From an uncultured Bacteroidales bacterium (lineage in GTDB: Bacteria > Bacteroidota > Bacteroidia > Bacteroidales > UBA932): 40,217 nt of DNA. Position numbers and translations under genes: made by a program. The notes below the pieces were generated by a model, which saw only the letters and a list, made by a program, of their open reading frames with translations, had not been told where the DNA came from and made no database searches. The stretch lies in the NCBI GenBank assembly GCA_900320545.1, contig ONSU01000020.1:1-40217 (forward strand). Reading direction: 5' to 3'. This document shows positions 15,668-23,773 of the stretch, in pieces (position 1 is the stretch's first letter; each line of letters starts with the position of its first letter).

Positions 15668-17843
15668 CGATGTAGAACCTGTGCGCCGCTTCCTCCTGCC
15701 GCATCTCGCTGAACGAGGATACCCGCTTGAGGTACCCGATGACGCGGGTGAGGTAGTCGAGGTTCTCGCTGCCGCACTTGGGGCACTTCGCGAGCGTATC
15801 CTTGCTCATGTAGCCGCAGTCGTTGCAGACGGTGTTGCGGCAGTTGAAGGTGAAGTAGTTGGTGCCGTAGTGGGCCGCGGTGTTCAGCAGCTTGCGGTAC
15901 TGCTCCTTCGACAGGTGCTCCGCGATGTTCATGTGGAGGGCGCTGCCGCCGTCGAGATACTTCACGAAGTCTTCGCCGTGGAGTTTGAATTTGTCGATCA
16001 TCGAGAGACTTTCGTCCTCCGGATTGTAGAAGTAGGAACTGTACATGTTGTGCTTCGGGGAGACGAAGTAGCCGTCCTTGCGGTCCCACTTGTAGTTCTT
16101 GCCGGAGAGGTTCTCGCCCGGAACGAATTCGGTGTTGAACATCGTGTCGCGGGTGCGGTCCTTGCGGTTGCAGACGTTGATGGTCTCGAGGATGTTGTTG
16201 ACGAATTCGCGGTATTCCGCGTTCGGGCTGATCTTGAGGCCGAGGAATTCGGCGGCGTCGGTGAGACCGTTGACGCCCACGGTAAGGTACTGCTTCCGCA
16301 TGTCGATGAAGCCGGCCTTGTAGACATCCAGCATATCGGCCTTGAGGAAGTCCTTGATGATCTCGTTAAAAGCGGTCTGGTATTTATGCACGCGCGTCGT
16401 CTGCTCGGTGAGGGCCTCGCTGATGTAGCGGTAAAGGACGTCTTTGTCGTAGTCGGTCTTCCTGAGGGGAAGATCCTCGGCGATGGCCTCGCCCTTCTCC
16501 TGTTTGAAGTACTTGCGGGCGGCGTCCTGGATGAGGCGGTTGAGGTTGATGGTCATCACGCTCTTGGAACCGGTCGCCACCGAGGCGGTGCCCATCGAGT
16601 ACTGGTGGGTGGTATGGTTGTGCGCGTCGTCGTCCTCGAGGTCCTTGAGCGAATTGCGGAGACGGCAGCAGCTGGAGAGACTGTCGGGGCTGTTGGACAG
16701 GTAGCAGAAGAAACTGTGCCCTTTCGCCCACATCTCGGCGGTGAAGTCGGCGTACTCCTTGTCGGCGAAGTCGTCGCCCCCGTCGGTCAGCAGGGCCATC
16801 GTCTCCACCGGGAAAGTGAGGATGTAGTGGTTGCGTTCTTCGTTGAACCACTGCATGAAGTGCTTCTGGAGCCAGGAAAGGGTCTCCCATTTCGGGGAGG
16901 AGCCGTCGGGGAAGGTGAATTCGCCGAAGACGCCCTCGAAGTACGGCTTGTCGAAGTAGCCGATGTTCCAGAACACGGTCTGGTAGCCGCGGTTGCCGGC
17001 GGGCATGTTCATCGAGTGGACGACCTGCTGGAAGCAGTTGTCGATGACCTTGAGTAGGGTACGCTGCTTGGTGTTGACCTCCACCACCTCGTTCAGGCGG
17101 TCGAGATAGTTGTCGCCGTAGTCCTTACGGATGAAGTAGTCGAGGTACATCAGGAATTCCGGCGTGGCGACGGCGCCCATGAACTGGGAGCTGATGGAGT
17201 ACACGAGGTTGATGAATTCGCCGCAGAAACTCTTGAGGTCGGTGGGGGCGATGGAGACGCCGCCGAGCTCGCGGAGACCGCTCACGAGGAAGGGATACAT
17301 CGTGATGGCGACGCAGTACGGATAGCCCGGGGTGCCGCTCTCGTCGTGCTTGTAGAGGACGTGGGACTCCAGGTCGGCGATGTACTGGTGGGCGAGGCTG
17401 CGGCCGTACAGGGACTTGATCTTGTCCTGCATGATGTAGCGGTTCTGCTTGATGTTGTTCTCCTTGTAGAGTTCGTTGCCCAGGGTCACGATGTTCTTGT
17501 GCGTGATGTTGGCGTTGGAGTCGAACTTGGAACCGGTCGCGGCGTTGGAGGCCTTGATGTAGTCCTTGATGAAGTCGTTTTTCTTGCGGAGGTCCATCCC
17601 GCGGTCGAAGGTCTCGATGTATTCGAGGGCGACCTTCTTGTTGATGGACATCAGCGATTCGACGACCTGCCGGCGGATCTCCTGGCTGGAGATTTTGTCA
17701 TATATATAAAGGTTGTCGGCGATGGATACGACGACGTCTTCGGGGCAGGGCTGCCCGGAGTGTACGTAGGCGAGCCGGATGCCGTTCATCAACTTCTCAC
17801 GGTCAAATTCTTCAAAGGCGCCTGTGGTTTTGCGTACTTCCAT
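15660..17843 (-). CDS. nrdD: anaerobic ribonucleoside-triphosphate reductase (class III)
   Basis: NrdD reduces ribonucleoside triphosphates to deoxy forms without oxygen, using a glycyl radical. The 727-residue protein opens with an ATP-cone (VRKTTGAFEEFDREKLMNGI) that binds the allosteric nucleotides. The catalytic barrel follows. Near the C-terminus are the zinc-site cysteines in VCNDCGYMS and CPKCGSEN, then the radical loop RVIGYLKR, where Gly 703 is the likely radical carrier. The gene starts at 17843 after a promoter and a leader of about 110 nt with a hairpin. A 488-codon frame on the opposite strand is a shadow of its GC-rich codons. Confidence 0.97.
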   Translation of the reverse strand: MEVRKTTGAFEEFDREKLMNGIRLAYVHSGQPCPEDVVVSIADNLYIYDKISSQEIRRQVVESLMSINKKVALEYIETFDRGMDLRKKNDFIKDYIKASNAATGSKFDSNANITHKNIVTLGNELYKENNIKQNRYIMQDKIKSLYGRSLAHQYIADLESHVLYKHDESGTPGYPYCVAITMYPFLVSGLRELGGVSIAPTDLKSFCGEFINLVYSISSQFMGAVATPEFLMYLDYFIRKDYGDNYLDRLNEVVEVNTKQRTLLKVIDNCFQQVVHSMNMPAGNRGYQTVFWNIGYFDKPYFEGVFGEFTFPDGSSPKWETLSWLQKHFMQWFNEERNHYILTFPVETMALLTDGGDDFADKEYADFTAEMWAKGHSFFCYLSNSPDSLSSCCRLRNSLKDLEDDDAHNHTTHQYSMGTASVATGSKSVMTINLNRLIQDAARKYFKQEKGEAIAEDLPLRKTDYDKDVLYRYISEALTEQTTRVHKYQTAFNEIIKDFLKADMLDVYKAGFIDMRKQYLTVGVNGLTDAAEFLGLKISPNAEYREFVNNILETINVCNRKDRTRDTMFNTEFVPGENLSGKNYKWDRKDGYFVSPKHNMYSSYFYNPEDESLSMIDKFKLHGEDFVKYLDGGSALHMNIAEHLSKEQYRKLLNTAAHYGTNYFTFNCRNTVCNDCGYMSKDTLAKCPKCGSENLDYLTRVIGYLKRVSSFSEMRQEEAAHRFYIDA

Positions 17844-18061
17844 AAATAATTGAATATAAGTTAGTTAGTTAAACTTTATAATCGTTCTCCCGTCCGATTG
17901 GGGCCAAAATACACGGACTGTCACGGAGACAATCCGTCCTTGCACGAGAGATTTGCGACTACAAAATTAGAGTGTCTGCGGGGGCGAAACAATGCTCCGC
18001 CGTGAAAGTTATCAACAAACTTTTTAACGACCCCGTGGGAAACGGAAGACTTTCCGGGGGA
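17844..18061. promoter_or_regulatory. nrdD upstream region: promoter and leader hairpin
   Basis: On the minus strand TTG (17990-17992), 20 nt and TAATTTTG (17962-17969) form a good Bacteroidetes promoter for nrdD. The resulting leader of about 110 nt contains a 10-bp stem between 17913-17922 and 17928-17937 (one G-U pair in the RNA), with a five-base loop. I could not identify a known riboswitch or a clear NrdR box. The rest, 17993-18061, shows no feature. Confidence 0.55.
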
Positions 18062-19435
18062 CTACTCCTTGCAGCAGCGGACGGAGTAACCGCAGGCGCG
18101 GGAAGAGGATTCTCCGTTTAGGGTGACAATTTCGTAACTGCTGTTGATGTTGAGGCAGTATACAATGCTACTGCTTCCGACAGGCGTACAGGTCCAATAG
18201 AGGCCGCGGATACCGACATTGAAGATGTCGCCGCTTGAGGCACCCAAGTTTCCTGCGGCGGGATACCAGTCGGAACCCGTGCAGTGGAAACTGTCGGAAA
18301 GATCCATCCCTTTGTTGGTGGAGTCCCAGCTGTGGTCAAAAAACCGCTTTCCGGTTGTCTTGATCCATATTCCATCATCCCCTCCGGTCGGGACTCTCCA
18401 TCCCGGAGGACAGGGGTCGTACACGGTCTTGGTTGATTGCCATCTGGTGTTGTCGATGAGGGTGCTTCCGGTGTAATACCAGTCATCGGAGTGTGACAGG
18501 TAGGTGGTAGGATTCTTCGTGACAAAGTTAATCGTACCCGTGCTGCTGTTGGCCTCCATTGGGGCCGGCCAGGTGCCCGTCGCGCGGCTGAACTTGTTTT
18601 GTGCGATCTCGCAGGCGCCCGGGAACGGATCCTTCCGGCCCCACTGGTACAGCAGGCCGAGCGCCCCGACATCGCCGGGCGTGGCGGAAAGGGCGCCCAG
18701 GTTGCGGTCCATCATCGTGCCGGTGATCGTTCCGTTGTAGTTCTTGTATTCCTGGGCGGTGGCGGAGGGGTCGTAGTCCTTGCAGACCCAGATGTGCCAC
18801 GACCAGAGGATGTTGCCGGAGGCGTCTTTTGCGGCGATGACCGCGTTGCCGTCCTTCAGGGGAGTGGGGGTAAGGATTCCGATGCAGTTGTCCGGCTCCG
18901 ATTCATAGAATACGGCGCCCGGGATCACCGACCCCTTGGCCGGAGCCGTCGGGGTGCCGGTGGATTCCCACAGCACTTCCACCTTGCTGATGCCCGAGAT
19001 GCCCAGCGTGCCTGTCCCCTTGGCCGCCTTGAAATAATACAGGCCGCTCTTGGGAATGATGTAGCAGTTGGATGTCCCTTCCCGGGAAAGGCAGAAATTG
19101 ACGTAGATCGTGCACTCGGCGCTCTTGTCCCCGGCCCTGGCGGTAATGGTGACCGTTCCGGCCGAGAGGATGTGGACCCATCCGTCCTGCTCGACGGTGG
19201 CGATCGTCTCGTCGGAGGAGGACCACTTGACGGGAACATCCGCCGGATCGACCGTGGCCGTCAGCTGGCGGTCGGAACTGAAGAGGTGGATGGAGGTCTC
19301 ATCGAGCGTGATGGAATTCACCTCGACGACGGGCTCGCCCGGATCTTCGATCGGGTGGCCGGGGGGTATTTTTTCGCAGGAGATGACGCAGAGCGACAGG
19401 ATTGCCGGGATGGAGAGAAAGAGCAGTTTCTTCAT
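18062..19435 (-). CDS. lipoprotein with Big2 Ig-like domain and FISUMP-like C-terminal domain
   Basis: The start at 19435 gives MKKLLFLSIPAILSLCVISC, a lipoprotein signal with the lipidated cysteine at residue 20, so the upstream in-frame ATG at 19483 is unlikely to be used. Residues about 38-110 (ITLDETSIHLF, TATVDPADVPVKWSSSDETIATV, AGTVTITARAG) are a bacterial Ig-like Big2 domain. The rest, with YQWGRKDPFPGA, YDPCPPGWRVPTGGDDG and GYSVRCCKE, resembles the Fibrobacter succinogenes major paralogous (FISUMP) domain common in Bacteroidetes surface proteins. The function is unknown; such proteins are probably displayed on the cell surface. It stands alone, with its own TAACTTTG -7 element. Confidence 0.82.
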   Translation of the reverse strand: MKKLLFLSIPAILSLCVISCEKIPPGHPIEDPGEPVVEVNSITLDETSIHLFSSDRQLTATVDPADVPVKWSSSDETIATVEQDGWVHILSAGTVTITARAGDKSAECTIYVNFCLSREGTSNCYIIPKSGLYYFKAAKGTGTLGISGISKVEVLWESTGTPTAPAKGSVIPGAVFYESEPDNCIGILTPTPLKDGNAVIAAKDASGNILWSWHIWVCKDYDPSATAQEYKNYNGTITGTMMDRNLGALSATPGDVGALGLLYQWGRKDPFPGACEIAQNKFSRATGTWPAPMEANSSTGTINFVTKNPTTYLSHSDDWYYTGSTLIDNTRWQSTKTVYDPCPPGWRVPTGGDDGIWIKTTGKRFFDHSWDSTNKGMDLSDSFHCTGSDWYPAAGNLGASSGDIFNVGIRGLYWTCTPVGSSSIVYCLNINSSYEIVTLNGESSSRACGYSVRCCKE

Positions 19436-19458
19436 TTCAGTGATGTCTTCTATTTCCG

Positions 19459-19466
19459 CAAAGTTA
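19459..19466 (-). promoter_or_regulatory. -7 element for the FISUMP-like lipoprotein
   Basis: Minus-strand TAACTTTG lies 24 bases before the ATG at 19435 and fixes the start choice, since the longer frame begins upstream of the promoter. No TTG at -33. Confidence 0.55.
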
Positions 19467-19570
19467 GTATTTTTTTCTGTCATGGGCCGCGGAGGAGGAG
19501 GAATCTTCCTGATTCATTATAAATTGGTAGAAAAAGTAGGATTTCAGAAGGGAATTTCACTAAAAATTGC

Positions 19571-19578
19571 TATTTTTG
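19571..19578 (+). promoter_or_regulatory. -7 element for hydBAC
   Basis: TATTTTTG matches TAnnTTTG 33 bases before the hydB ATG at 19611. No TTG is found 19-21 nt upstream. It explains why the long open frame beginning at 19110 should not be read as part of the protein. Confidence 0.5.
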
Positions 19579-19610
19579 CAGGCTATTTTATAACAAATCG
19601 ATTTATTATA

Positions 19611-21515
19611 ATGAAAATCAATTCTTCTGATGCTCTTGCAAGCATCCGGCAGGAAGCCCTCAAGGCGCTTTCCGTCAGGGAGCAGAGCAATGAAACCGTA
19701 TCGGAGGAGGCGGCGGGACTCGAGAAGGGGACACCCCGGATGCAGATCCTATGCTGCGGCGGTACCGGCTGCAAGGCCTCCGAGAGTGCCAGAATCGTCG
19801 AGAATTTCCGTGCTTCGCTCCAGGAAAAAGGCATCGCCGACAAGGTGGACGTCGTCGTTCCCGGCTGCTTCGGATTCTGCGAGAAAGGCCCCATCGTCAA
19901 GATTATCCCGGACAACACGTTCTATACGTCGGTCCGTCCCGCGGACGTGGAGGAGATTGTCACCTCCCACATCATCGGCGGACGGAAGGTCGAACGCCTC
20001 CTCTATAAGGATCCCGGCACCGGAGAGCATATCAGCGACTCCAAGCATATGAATTTCTACCGCAAGCAGATGCGTATCGCGCTTCGTAACTGCGGTTTCA
20101 TCAATCCCGAGGATATCCGCGAGTATATCGCCCGCGACGGCTACAAGGCCCTGGCCGACAGCCTGCAGCGCGACAGTCTCGAGGTACTCGCCGACATCAA
20201 GGCCAGCGGTCTCCGCGGCCGCGGCGGCGCCGGATTCCCCACGGGGATCAAGTGGGAGATCGCCCGCAAGTTCGACGCCCCCGACAAGTATGTCGTGTGC
20301 AACGCCGACGAGGGTGACCCGGGCGCCTTCATGGACCGTTCCATCATGGAAGGCGACCCCAACTCCGTCATCGAGGCAATGATGATCTGCGGCTACTGCA
20401 TCAATGCCAACCACGGACTGATCTACATCCGCGCGGAGTACCCGCTTGCCGTCGAGCGCCTCAAGATCGCCATCGCCCAGGCCCGTGAATACGGCCTGCT
20501 CGGCGAGCATATTCTCGGCACTGACTTTAATTTCGACATAGAGATTCGATATGGCGCCGGCGCGTTCGTCTGCGGCGAGGAGACGGCCCTCATCCATTCG
20601 ATGGAAGGGAAGCGCGGCGAACCCACGCTCAAGCCGCCGTTCCCGGCCGAATCCGGCTATTTCGGCCATCCGACCAACGTCAACAACGTCGAGACCCTCG
20701 CCAACGTCCCGGTGATCCTTACCAAGGGACCGGCCTGGTTCTCCTCAATCGGCACCGAGAAATCCAAGGGTACCAAGGTCTTCGCCCTCGCGGGCAAGAT
20801 CAACAACGTCGGCCTCATCGAGGTTCCGATGGGCACCACCCTCCGGGAGATCATCTACGACATCGGCGGCGGCGTGAAGAACGGCAAGAAGTTCAAGGCG
20901 GTGCAGACCGGCGGTCCTTCCGGCGGCTGCCTCACCGAGAAGCACCTCGACATTCCCATCGACTATGAGAGTCTGGCTGCGGCCGGTTCGATGATGGGTT
21001 CTGGCGGTATGATCGTGATGGACGAAGACGACTGCATGGTGTCCGTGGCGAAATTCTTCCTCGAATTCACCGTGGACGAGTCCTGCGGAAAGTGTACGCC
21101 CTGCCGCATCGGCAACCGCCGGATGCTGGAGATCCTGACCCGCATCACGGACGGCCGCGGCAAACCGGAGGATATCGAGAAGCTCGAGACTCTCGCGAAG
21201 GTCATCAAGGACACCGCTCTCTGCGGCCTGGGCCAGACCTCCCCGAACCCCGTGCTTTCGACCCTCGCCAACTTCCGCGAGGAATACATCGAACACGTGA
21301 AGGACCACGTCTGCCGCGCCCATAAGTGCAAGGCCCTCCTTACCTACAGCATCGACCCGGTGCTCTGCAAGGGATGCAGCGCCTGCGCCCGCGGCTGCCC
21401 GGCCGAGGCCATCGTCGGAGAAGTCCGCAAGCCGTTCGTCATCAACCCCGAGAAGTGCATCCGCTGCGGAATGTGCCTGTCGCGCTGCAAGTTCGGAGCC
21501 ATCAAAGTCATCTAA
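19611..21515 (+). CDS. hydB: NADH-linked [FeFe] hydrogenase subunit B (NuoF-like)
   Basis: HydB is the flavoprotein of trimeric [FeFe] hydrogenases and exchanges electrons with NAD(H). The 634-residue protein has three parts. First comes a thioredoxin-like [2Fe-2S] domain with cysteines in ILCCGGTGCKAS and VPGCFGFCEKGP. Next is the NuoF core with the FMN/NADH motif GRGGAGFPTGIKWE, CNADEGDPGAFMDR, and cluster ligands in ESCGKCTPCRIGNRR and TALCGLGQTSPNPV. Last is a C-terminal ferredoxin with two [4Fe-4S] motifs, CKGCSACARGCP and CIRCGMCLSRCK. I start it at 19611 (MKINSSD), after the promoter. It is followed 15 bases later by hydA, then hydC. Confidence 0.93.
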   Translation: MKINSSDALASIRQEALKALSVREQSNETVSEEAAGLEKGTPRMQILCCGGTGCKASESARIVENFRASLQEKGIADKVDVVVPGCFGFCEKGPIVKIIPDNTFYTSVRPADVEEIVTSHIIGGRKVERLLYKDPGTGEHISDSKHMNFYRKQMRIALRNCGFINPEDIREYIARDGYKALADSLQRDSLEVLADIKASGLRGRGGAGFPTGIKWEIARKFDAPDKYVVCNADEGDPGAFMDRSIMEGDPNSVIEAMMICGYCINANHGLIYIRAEYPLAVERLKIAIAQAREYGLLGEHILGTDFNFDIEIRYGAGAFVCGEETALIHSMEGKRGEPTLKPPFPAESGYFGHPTNVNNVETLANVPVILTKGPAWFSSIGTEKSKGTKVFALAGKINNVGLIEVPMGTTLREIIYDIGGGVKNGKKFKAVQTGGPSGGCLTEKHLDIPIDYESLAAAGSMMGSGGMIVMDEDDCMVSVAKFFLEFTVDESCGKCTPCRIGNRRMLEILTRITDGRGKPEDIEKLETLAKVIKDTALCGLGQTSPNPVLSTLANFREEYIEHVKDHVCRAHKCKALLTYSIDPVLCKGCSACARGCPAEAIVGEVRKPFVINPEKCIRCGMCLSRCKFGAIKVI

Positions 21516-21520
21516 AGGAG
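21515..21520 (+). promoter_or_regulatory. clear Shine-Dalgarno site of hydA
   Basis: AAGGAG, beginning on the last base of the hydB stop, lies 10 bases before the hydA ATG at 21531. Strong Shine-Dalgarno sites are uncommon in this phylum and absent from most genes here, so hydA may be translated more efficiently than its neighbours. Confidence 0.55.
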
Positions 21521-21530
21521 AGAGCACATT

Positions 21531-23291
21531 ATGGAAAATATGATCAATCTTACCATAGACAACCGTCCCGTCAGCGTGCCCAGGGGTACGACGGTCCTGG
21601 ATGCGGCCGCTTCCGTGGGAATCGACATCCCTGCGCTCTGCCACCTCGACCTGAAGGGAACCTGTGTCAAGAACGCCCCGGCCTCGTGCCGGATCTGCGT
21701 GGTGGAGGTGGAGGGCCGCCGCAACCTGGCCCCTTCCTGCGCCACCCAGTGTATGGAGGGTATGGTGGTGCACACCAATTCCGCCCGCGTCATCCGCGCC
21801 CGGAAGACCGTGGCCGAACTGATCCTCTCCGACCACCCCAACGACTGTCTGACCTGCGCCAAATGCGGCGAGTGCGAACTGCAGGCGCTCGTGATGCGCT
21901 TCAACATCCGCGAAATGCCGTACAAGGGCGAGCAGTCGAGCCGGAAGCACGAGCAGACGGTCTCCATCACCCGCAACATGGACAAGTGCATTCTCTGCCG
22001 CCGCTGCGAAAGCGTCTGCAACAACGTGCAGACCGTCGGCGTCCTGGGTGCCGTCCGCCGCGGATTCGACACCACGATCGCCCCGACCTTCGACAAGATG
22101 TTCGTCGACTCGGACTGCACCTACTGCGGCCAGTGCGTCGCGGTGTGCCCGACCGGCGCCCTCACCGAGCGTGACAATACCGACCGTCTCCTGGACGACA
22201 TCTGCAATCCCGACAAGATCGTCATCGCGCAGCCCGCACCCGCGGTCCGCGTGGCCCTCGGCGAGGAGTTCGGGATGGAGCCCGGCACCATCGTCACCGG
22301 CAAGCTGGCGACCTCGCTGCGCCGTCTCGGCTTCGACTATGTATTCGACACCGACTTCGGCGCCGACCTCACCATCATGGAGGAGGGGGCCGAGATCCTG
22401 CACCGGCTCAAGGCCTTCCTCGGCGGCGACAAGAGCGTAAAACTTCCGATCATGACGTCCTGCTGCCCCGCCTGGGTCAATTTCTTCGAGCACAACTATC
22501 CCGACCTGCTGGAGTATCCTTCTTCGGCGAAGTCTCCCGCTCAGATGTTCGGCGCCATCGCCAAGACCTACTGGGCCCAGAAGATGGGGATTCCGCGCGA
22601 GAAGCTGGTGGTCGTCTCGATCATGCCCTGCCTCGCGAAGAAGTACGAATGCGAGCGGCCCGAATTCTCCGTGGACGGCAATCCGGATGTGGATTACAGC
22701 ATCTCCACGCGTGAACTCGGACGCCTCATCAAGCGCTCCAACATCGACTTCAAATCGCTGCCCGACAGCGATTTCGACAAGCCGATGGGCGAATCCTCCG
22801 GTGCGGCCGCCATCTTCGGCGCCACCGGCGGCGTGATGGAGGCGGCCCTGCGTACGGTCTACGAAGTGTATACCGGCAAGACGCTGCCGCGTCTGGAATT
22901 CACTGCGGTCCGCGGTCTCGACGGCATCAAGGAGGCGACGATCGACCTCGCCGGCTTCCCGCTCAAGATTTGCGTGGCCCATACCCTCGGCAACGCCCGT
23001 ATCCTGATGGACAAGCTCCGCAAGGGCGAGCTCGACTACCACGTCGTGGAAGTGATGGCCTGCCCGGGCGGCTGCATCGACGGCGGCGGACAGCCCTACC
23101 ATCACGGCGATGTGGAGGTCATCAAGGCCCGTGCCGCCGCGATCTACCGCGAGGATGAGGGCAAGCCGGTCCGCAAGAGCCACGAGAATCCCGACATCCA
23201 GAAACTGTACAAGGATTTCCTGGGCGAGCCGCTGGGCGAACGCTCCGAGAAACTCCTCCATACCCGTTATTTCGATAAATCCGTCAAATAG
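21531..23291 (+). CDS. hydA: [FeFe] hydrogenase catalytic subunit, trimeric NAD-linked type (group A3-like)
   Basis: HydA makes or oxidises H2 at the H-cluster. The 586-residue protein begins with a [2Fe-2S] domain (CHLDLKGTC, CRICVVEVEG). The His-ligated cluster DHPNDCLTCAKCGEC follows, then two [4Fe-4S] motifs, CILCRRCESVCN and CTYCGQCVAVCP. All three H-cluster signatures are intact: TSCCPAW (L1), MPCLAKKYE (L2) and EVMACPGGCIDGGGQP (L3). The C-terminal small-subunit-like tail is present. With NuoF-like HydB and NuoE-like HydC, the complex probably couples NADH and ferredoxin to H2, possibly by electron bifurcation. Maturation genes lie opposite it. An 838-codon frame on the other strand is a codon-usage shadow. 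Confidence 0.96.
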   Translation: MENMINLTIDNRPVSVPRGTTVLDAAASVGIDIPALCHLDLKGTCVKNAPASCRICVVEVEGRRNLAPSCATQCMEGMVVHTNSARVIRARKTVAELILSDHPNDCLTCAKCGECELQALVMRFNIREMPYKGEQSSRKHEQTVSITRNMDKCILCRRCESVCNNVQTVGVLGAVRRGFDTTIAPTFDKMFVDSDCTYCGQCVAVCPTGALTERDNTDRLLDDICNPDKIVIAQPAPAVRVALGEEFGMEPGTIVTGKLATSLRRLGFDYVFDTDFGADLTIMEEGAEILHRLKAFLGGDKSVKLPIMTSCCPAWVNFFEHNYPDLLEYPSSAKSPAQMFGAIAKTYWAQKMGIPREKLVVVSIMPCLAKKYECERPEFSVDGNPDVDYSISTRELGRLIKRSNIDFKSLPDSDFDKPMGESSGAAAIFGATGGVMEAALRTVYEVYTGKTLPRLEFTAVRGLDGIKEATIDLAGFPLKICVAHTLGNARILMDKLRKGELDYHVVEVMACPGGCIDGGGQPYHHGDVEVIKARAAAIYREDEGKPVRKSHENPDIQKLYKDFLGEPLGERSEKLLHTRYFDKSVK

Positions 23292-23293
23292 TT

Positions 23294-23773
23294 ATGGCTG
23301 AATTGAAAATATCCTGCGAGGCTATCCGCCAGGTGGAGGAGACTTGCGAAAAATTCCATAATGATCCCGGTGAACTGATCTCGATCCTGCACGAGGTGCA
23401 GGGCCGCCTCGGCTATCTGCCCGAGCCCGTCCAGCGCGTCATTGCCGACAAGCTCGGCATTCCCGCGCAGAAGGTCTACGGCGTCGTGACGTTCTACTCG
23501 TTCTTTACGATGACCCCGAAAGGCCGGATTCCGATCTCGGTCTGTCTCGGTACGGCCTGCTATGTGCGCGGCGCCGACAAACTCCTCGAGGAGTTCAAGC
23601 GCGTCCTCGGCATCGAAGTCGGCGAGACGACCCCCGACGGCAAGTTCTCCCTGGACTGCCTGCGCTGCGTGGGCGCCTGCGGCCTTGCCCCGGTGGCCAC
23701 CATCGGTGAGAAGGTCTACGGACGTCTCAATCCTTCCGACATCCGCAAGATCGTCGACGAGATTCCGGACTAA
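23294..23773 (+). CDS. hydC: NADH-linked [FeFe] hydrogenase subunit C (NuoE-like)
   Basis: HydC carries one [2Fe-2S] cluster in a thioredoxin fold and takes part in electron transfer between HydB and HydA. The 159-residue protein has LISILHEVQGRLGYLPEPVQRVIADKLG at the N-terminus and GVVTFYSFFTMTPKG. The four cluster cysteines are in CLGTACYVRGA and CLRCVGACGLAP. It begins two bases after the hydA stop, so the three subunits are one operon in the order B-A-C. Its stop codon is interlocked with that of hydF on the opposite strand. Confidence 0.95.
   Translation: MAELKISCEAIRQVEETCEKFHNDPGELISILHEVQGRLGYLPEPVQRVIADKLGIPAQKVYGVVTFYSFFTMTPKGRIPISVCLGTACYVRGADKLLEEFKRVLGIEVGETTPDGKFSLDCLRCVGACGLAPVATIGEKVYGRLNPSDIRKIVDEIPD

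Noticed and set aside
15591-17057. 488-codon open frame antisense to nrdD
   Set aside because: It mirrors nrdD codons, is dominated by V, E, G and A, and has no recognisable domain or start signal.
20745-23261. 838-codon open frame antisense to hydB and hydA
   Set aside because: The opposite strand encodes well-conserved hydrogenase subunits with all catalytic motifs. The antisense protein is low-complexity (A, G, V, H rich) with no family features, as expected from GC-rich codon bias.
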